This document shows, piece by piece, positions 60,406 through 64,000 of a stretch of 64,000 nucleotides of DNA. The notes below the pieces were generated by a model, which saw nothing but the letters and a program-made list of their open reading frames with translations, was not told the DNA's origin and searched no databases. How positions within the stretch are numbered: position 1 is the stretch's first letter; each line of letters opens with the position of its first letter. The position numbers and the translations under genes are program-made. The stretch is from Apostichopus japonicus (lineage: Eukaryota; Echinodermata; Holothuroidea; Aspidochirotida; Stichopodidae): NCBI RefSeq assembly GCF_037975245.1, contig NC_092564.1, positions 22,409,984 through 22,473,983 of the forward strand, read 5' to 3'.

Positions 60406-60759
60406 GCTGCAACGTTCCGTCTGGCTGTGCCTGTGCGTCTGCGATGGAAAGGAGCTGATCGAGCACAGTTGCTGTTGAATTGAACCTGTGCTCATCGATG
60501 CTCGAGTTAATCCGTTCTAAATTTCTCTTTGCTTTGGAGAAGACGTTCTTTCGCTTCAGAAGCATTCTCATTGCCAGTTAAGAGTCTCTCTACTTCGCCC
60601 AAAATCCGAGAACTTCTGTCAATAACGATCTGTGCTTCATCAAGTTTACCGCAATCACCAAAGTTAAAGTAACGCTACCCGTACCCTGTTGTCTTGTCAC
60701 TGTCATTTGCATACTGCTTAGTACACTGACATCGTGTGCGCATGCTTGTAAGACGGGCT

Positions 60760-60849
60760 GTCACGGTTGAATTACTGATATCATCGCCACGGTTGAATTA
60801 CTGATATCAGCAAATGATTTGTTGATATCATCAAATGAATTGGTGATAG
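60760..60849. repeat. Palindromic GATATC array 3, inverted and truncated
   Basis: It starts TCACGGTTGAATTACTGATA, the reverse complement of the array 1 tail, with that head repeated twice. It keeps about three palindromic units and stops abruptly at GGTGATAG, where the LINE 5' region begins. The LINE probably inserted here. Confidence 0.75.
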
Positions 60850-61324
60850 CGGGTATGCGGGTATGCATATATGCTACCTCAGGGAGTTGGACGCCCCTGC
60901 CATGCATAGTTCCGGGTGACCCTTGGGCAAGGTCTAGTACCCGTGAGCCCCCCTTGTCAGGGTACGACAAAACTGTTGGCAGCAGGACAGTGGTTTGGTA
61001 GCGTAGGCGGGAGCATAGTTTGCTGGAACCGCCTGTGTTATCTTGGCGCTCGGCGATTACCTCTTTGGGTTTCCTCGGCTTGGACCATCTGGTCAGTCAG
61101 CGATCACTGCGGGGTAGGAAGGGCTCATTACTTATTAAGGCACCCTTCGTTTCCTCAAGAAGTGCCAACGACTCCAGACGGAAGAGCGCTTGAGTAGGGC
61201 AGTGGTTCCCATGATGGAGTTTAAGCCATCAAAAGGCGGATGAGCTTAACATTTCTTCAGCCAACGACATCCACAGCTGTCATCCAGTGGCGAGGAGACA
61301 GTTAAGTTAGCCATTGAAAGAATT
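60850..61324 (+). mobile_element. Probable 5'UTR of the LINE at the window end
   Basis: GC-richer sequence starts abruptly after the truncated GATATC array (GCGGGTATGCGGGTATGCAT) and leads into the LINE open frame. An in-frame stop (TAA at 61247-61249) bounds the frame. The exact 5' end of the element is inferred. Confidence 0.5.
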
Positions 61325-64000
61325 ATGATGAGTACACCAAACAGCACCAGGGTTGAAGCCCCTGATCAAAACAAAAATGGAGTTTTCTGTGGACCACCTC
61401 TTACTTTAAGAGTCAATGACGCTGTTCCCTTCAACCCCCCGGGGAGGGGAACAGTTGATAATCGGCCGACAGCAGCTCCAAAACTTCTCAGGTGTCGTAA
61501 GACTCTGAACTTTAGCACATTCAACACGAGAACTCTAAACAGCACTCAAGCACTAAATGAGATCCAGTTTCTCGCAGAGAAATATGATCAAGAAATAATG
61601 TGTATTCAAGAACATAGAATTGTACACGACGAGGACATCAAATTCCAACACATGGACAACACTTGGTTGCTTGTAACTTCGTCTGCAACAAGGAATTCCA
61701 TGGGTGCTGCAGTAGGGGGAGTAGGAATTTTACTAAGTCCTCATGCCAGTAAATGTCTACAGCATGTGGAAAAAATCTCCTCAAGAATACTAAAAGCATC
61801 ATTCAGTGGAAACCCAGCCAATACCATCATCAGCTGTTATAGTCCAACCAATGCCAGCTGCGAAGAAAAAACAAAAACATTCTACAAGGACCTCATAGTA
61901 GCAATCAATGAAATTCCAAAACACAATTTTCTTTTAATCGGAGGGGACATGAATGCCAAGGTTGGTCACTCCGATGGCAAGTATGCATTCCATGCAGAGA
62001 CAAATCGAAATGGTGAATTACTGCTGGACCTCATCAATGAAACAGACCTCATACCTATCAACCTAAAATTCCAAAAACACAAAGGGAAATTGTGGACCTT
62101 CACTTATCCATCAGGCTACCGTGCCCAGCTAGATTTCATCTTTGTGAGATCTAAATGGAAGAATAGCGTTCAAAATATTGAAGCCTACAGCTCATTCGGA
62201 AGCGTTGGTTCTGATCATCGTATCCTCACTTGCCGCATAGTTTTGAGCCTAAGAGCACCACCAAAACAATCAACTCAAAAGAGAACAGTTCTAGACTGGA
62301 AAGTGCTTCGAACAGATGCAGAATTGCAGAAGAAATTCACCATTGCAGTTAAAAACAGATATTCTGTACTGTCTACCAATGCTGCAGACCCCTGTGAAGA
62401 GTACAGTTACCTAGTACAAGCAAATAAAGAGGTAGCCCCAAAACTACTCCCAAAAAGGAAGCGCAGAACAAAGACAGCAGCCCTGTACAACATTAAGTCA
62501 GTTGTGGACATAAGAGAAAAACTGCAGACGGCAACCGAACAGAATGAGGTACAAAATCTGAAAAGCCAGCTCTCAGAAGCATACAAAATAGCAGAAAATA
62601 ACTATTACAAAGAAAGGTTTGATGAAATATCTGGCAACTTTAACTGTAACGATCCATCAGTAGCCTGGAAAATAATAGACCATGTAACCGGTAGGAAAGC
62701 AACGACCCAAGGGAGGCTGAATGGCAATACACCTGAAGAAAGACAGAAGCAGTGGAAAAACTACTTTGAAGCATTACTTGGAGAAGAACCTTCAATACTA
62801 GATGACATTGAAGACATTGAAATAATTTCAGACGGTGACCTAGAAATATCTACAGAGTCTTTCACTATGGATGAGCTCAATGCAGTTCTCAAGGCTACAA
62901 AGGCAGGCAAAGCGCCAGGGCTTGACGAAATACCGCTAGAATTCTGGAAAATTGACGAGTTCAAAGTTTTTCTCTTGACTCTGTGTAACTTCATACTAGA
63001 CTCAGCCCAAAAACCAATTGAATTCGCAAGGAGTGCCATAGTTCCCTTACCTAAGAATGGTAACCTTAGCCTGACCACCAACTACAGGGGAATAAGCCTG
63101 ACACCAATGGCAGCTAAGATATACAATAAACTCATACTGAACAGATGCAGAAGCCCTGTCGAAGAAAAGCTTAGATGGAACCAAAATGGATTTAGAAAGG
63201 GTAGGAGTACTGCTGGACACATCCTAGCATTGAGGTGCATATTAGAGGAAGCAGATATTCACAATCTCCCCCTCATGGCAACCTTCGTTGACTTTCGCAA
63301 GGCATTCGACTCGATTCATAGAGGAAAAATGTTCAAAATACTCAGGGCTTATGGAATACCGGAAAAAATGGTCAGTGCCATCCAAGTTATGTACAAAAAC
63401 ACCGAAGCCATCGTTCTCTCACCCGACGGCGACACTGATCCTTTCCAAATCAAAGCAGGAGTTCTACAGGGCGATACTCTGGCCCCGTTTTTATTCATTA
63501 TCGTACTTGACTACATAATGAGGAAATCAACCATAAATGCAGAGCAACTAGGCTTCACACTCAACCAAAGAAGAAGCTCAAGATATCCAAAAGTAGTCCT
63601 ATGTGATCTAGATTTTGCGGATGATATTGTCCTATGTAGCGATGATCAGCACAACGGTCAAGAGCTACTGCAAAAGGCTGAAAAGCATGCTAGAAGTGTG
63701 GGCCTTAGACTTAATGAGTCAAAAACTGAATATCTCACAGTCAACATCAAAACCCAGGACAAAACCGACATCAAAATAAGTAGTGGCGCAAAACTAAATG
63801 AAGTCGACAACTACAAGTACCTTGGTTCCCTTGTGAGAGATAGTAAAAGTGAAATCAACAGAAGAATTGGCATGGCATGGTCTGCTTGTAATAAAATGGA
63901 CACTGTGTGGAAATCTGGCCTCAACAGAAAGACCAAACTAGACATTTTTAAATCAACTGTACAGTCTGTCATCATGTATGGCTCCGATACATGGACAGTT
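61325..64000 (+). CDS. APE-type non-LTR retrotransposon ORF, endonuclease and reverse transcriptase (3' end outside window)
   Basis: Open from ATG 61325 to the window edge, 892 codons without a stop. The N-terminal half is an apurinic-type endonuclease: FSTFNTRTLN, the catalytic Glu in CIQEHRIV, SCYSPTNA, GGDMNAKVG, LDFIFVRSKW and GSDHRIL. The C-terminal half is a reverse transcriptase: KAGKAPGLDEIPLEFWK, NYRGISLTPMAAKIYN, NGFRKGRSTAGHI, motif A TFVDFRKAFDSIH, motif B IKAGVLQGDTLAPFLFI, catalytic LDFADDIVL, GLRLNESKTEYL and NYKYLGSLV. All catalytic residues I can judge are present. The product would nick the target and copy its own RNA in the nucleus. Clade (RTE-like or similar) is not assigned. 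Intactness suggests a recent insertion. Confidence 0.93.
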   Translation, partial: MMSTPNSTRVEAPDQNKNGVFCGPPLTLRVNDAVPFNPPGRGTVDNRPTAAPKLLRCRKTLNFSTFNTRTLNSTQALNEIQFLAEKYDQEIMCIQEHRIVHDEDIKFQHMDNTWLLVTSSATRNSMGAAVGGVGILLSPHASKCLQHVEKISSRILKASFSGNPANTIISCYSPTNASCEEKTKTFYKDLIVAINEIPKHNFLLIGGDMNAKVGHSDGKYAFHAETNRNGELLLDLINETDLIPINLKFQKHKGKLWTFTYPSGYRAQLDFIFVRSKWKNSVQNIEAYSSFGSVGSDHRILTCRIVLSLRAPPKQSTQKRTVLDWKVLRTDAELQKKFTIAVKNRYSVLSTNAADPCEEYSYLVQANKEVAPKLLPKRKRRTKTAALYNIKSVVDIREKLQTATEQNEVQNLKSQLSEAYKIAENNYYKERFDEISGNFNCNDPSVAWKIIDHVTGRKATTQGRLNGNTPEERQKQWKNYFEALLGEEPSILDDIEDIEIISDGDLEISTESFTMDELNAVLKATKAGKAPGLDEIPLEFWKIDEFKVFLLTLCNFILDSAQKPIEFARSAIVPLPKNGNLSLTTNYRGISLTPMAAKIYNKLILNRCRSPVEEKLRWNQNGFRKGRSTAGHILALRCILEEADIHNLPLMATFVDFRKAFDSIHRGKMFKILRAYGIPEKMVSAIQVMYKNTEAIVLSPDGDTDPFQIKAGVLQGDTLAPFLFIIVLDYIMRKSTINAEQLGFTLNQRRSSRYPKVVLCDLDFADDIVLCSDDQHNGQELLQKAEKHARSVGLRLNESKTEYLTVNIKTQDKTDIKISSGAKLNEVDNYKYLGSLVRDSKSEINRRIGMAWSACNKMDTVWKSGLNRKTKLDIFKSTVQSVIMYGSDTWTV

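Overview
The window is genomic DNA of an animal. It has long AT-rich introns with canonical GT..AG junctions, many minisatellites, and several families of transposable elements. Two conserved protein genes converge tail to tail. The intron-containing cytosolic Hsc70 gene and the repeat families (tRNA-derived SINE, hAT-like and TTAA-type miniature elements, APE-type and L2/CR1-like LINEs) suggest a marine invertebrate, perhaps an echinoderm. That placement is inference only; nothing in the sequence proves it.

Layout. Positions 1-4.8 kb (+) hold the last four coding exons of an HSPA8-type heat shock cognate 70 gene, ending in GGMP repeats and EEVD, plus a probable 3'UTR. Positions 4.8-16.3 kb are intergenic: a dispersed palindrome-headed repeat (6.2 kb), a 2.2-kb DNA transposon remnant with long tandem-repeat inverted termini and a helix-turn-helix exon (7.1-9.3 kb), a nested hAT-like miniature element, and a 2.1-kb minisatellite. 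Positions 16.9-55.7 kb (-) hold a complete Golgi alpha-mannosidase II gene. I resolved 23 coding exons base by base; all phases agree and they give 1178 codons with intact catalytic motifs. Its introns carry about ten minisatellites, SINEs, LINE fragments and miniature DNA elements. From 57.5 kb on there are arrays of 20-bp palindromic GATATC units, a 1.28-kb hAT-like insertion with a perfect 8-bp target duplication and a TA microsatellite, and the 5' part of an APE-type LINE whose endonuclease-reverse transcriptase ORF is open for 892 codons to the window edge.

Most unusual signal. Several mannosidase introns hold tandem repeats that begin at, or straddle, the authentic 5' splice site. About 27 copies adjoin exon 22, about 24 adjoin exon 17, about 10 adjoin exon 11, and a two-copy version adjoins exon 12. 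Each array repeats the splice donor; those at exons 11 and 22 also repeat the 3' end of the exon. The same gene also has decayed copies of the exon 5 and exon 21 acceptor regions. I know of no description of this pattern as a class, and it is my main candidate for something undescribed.
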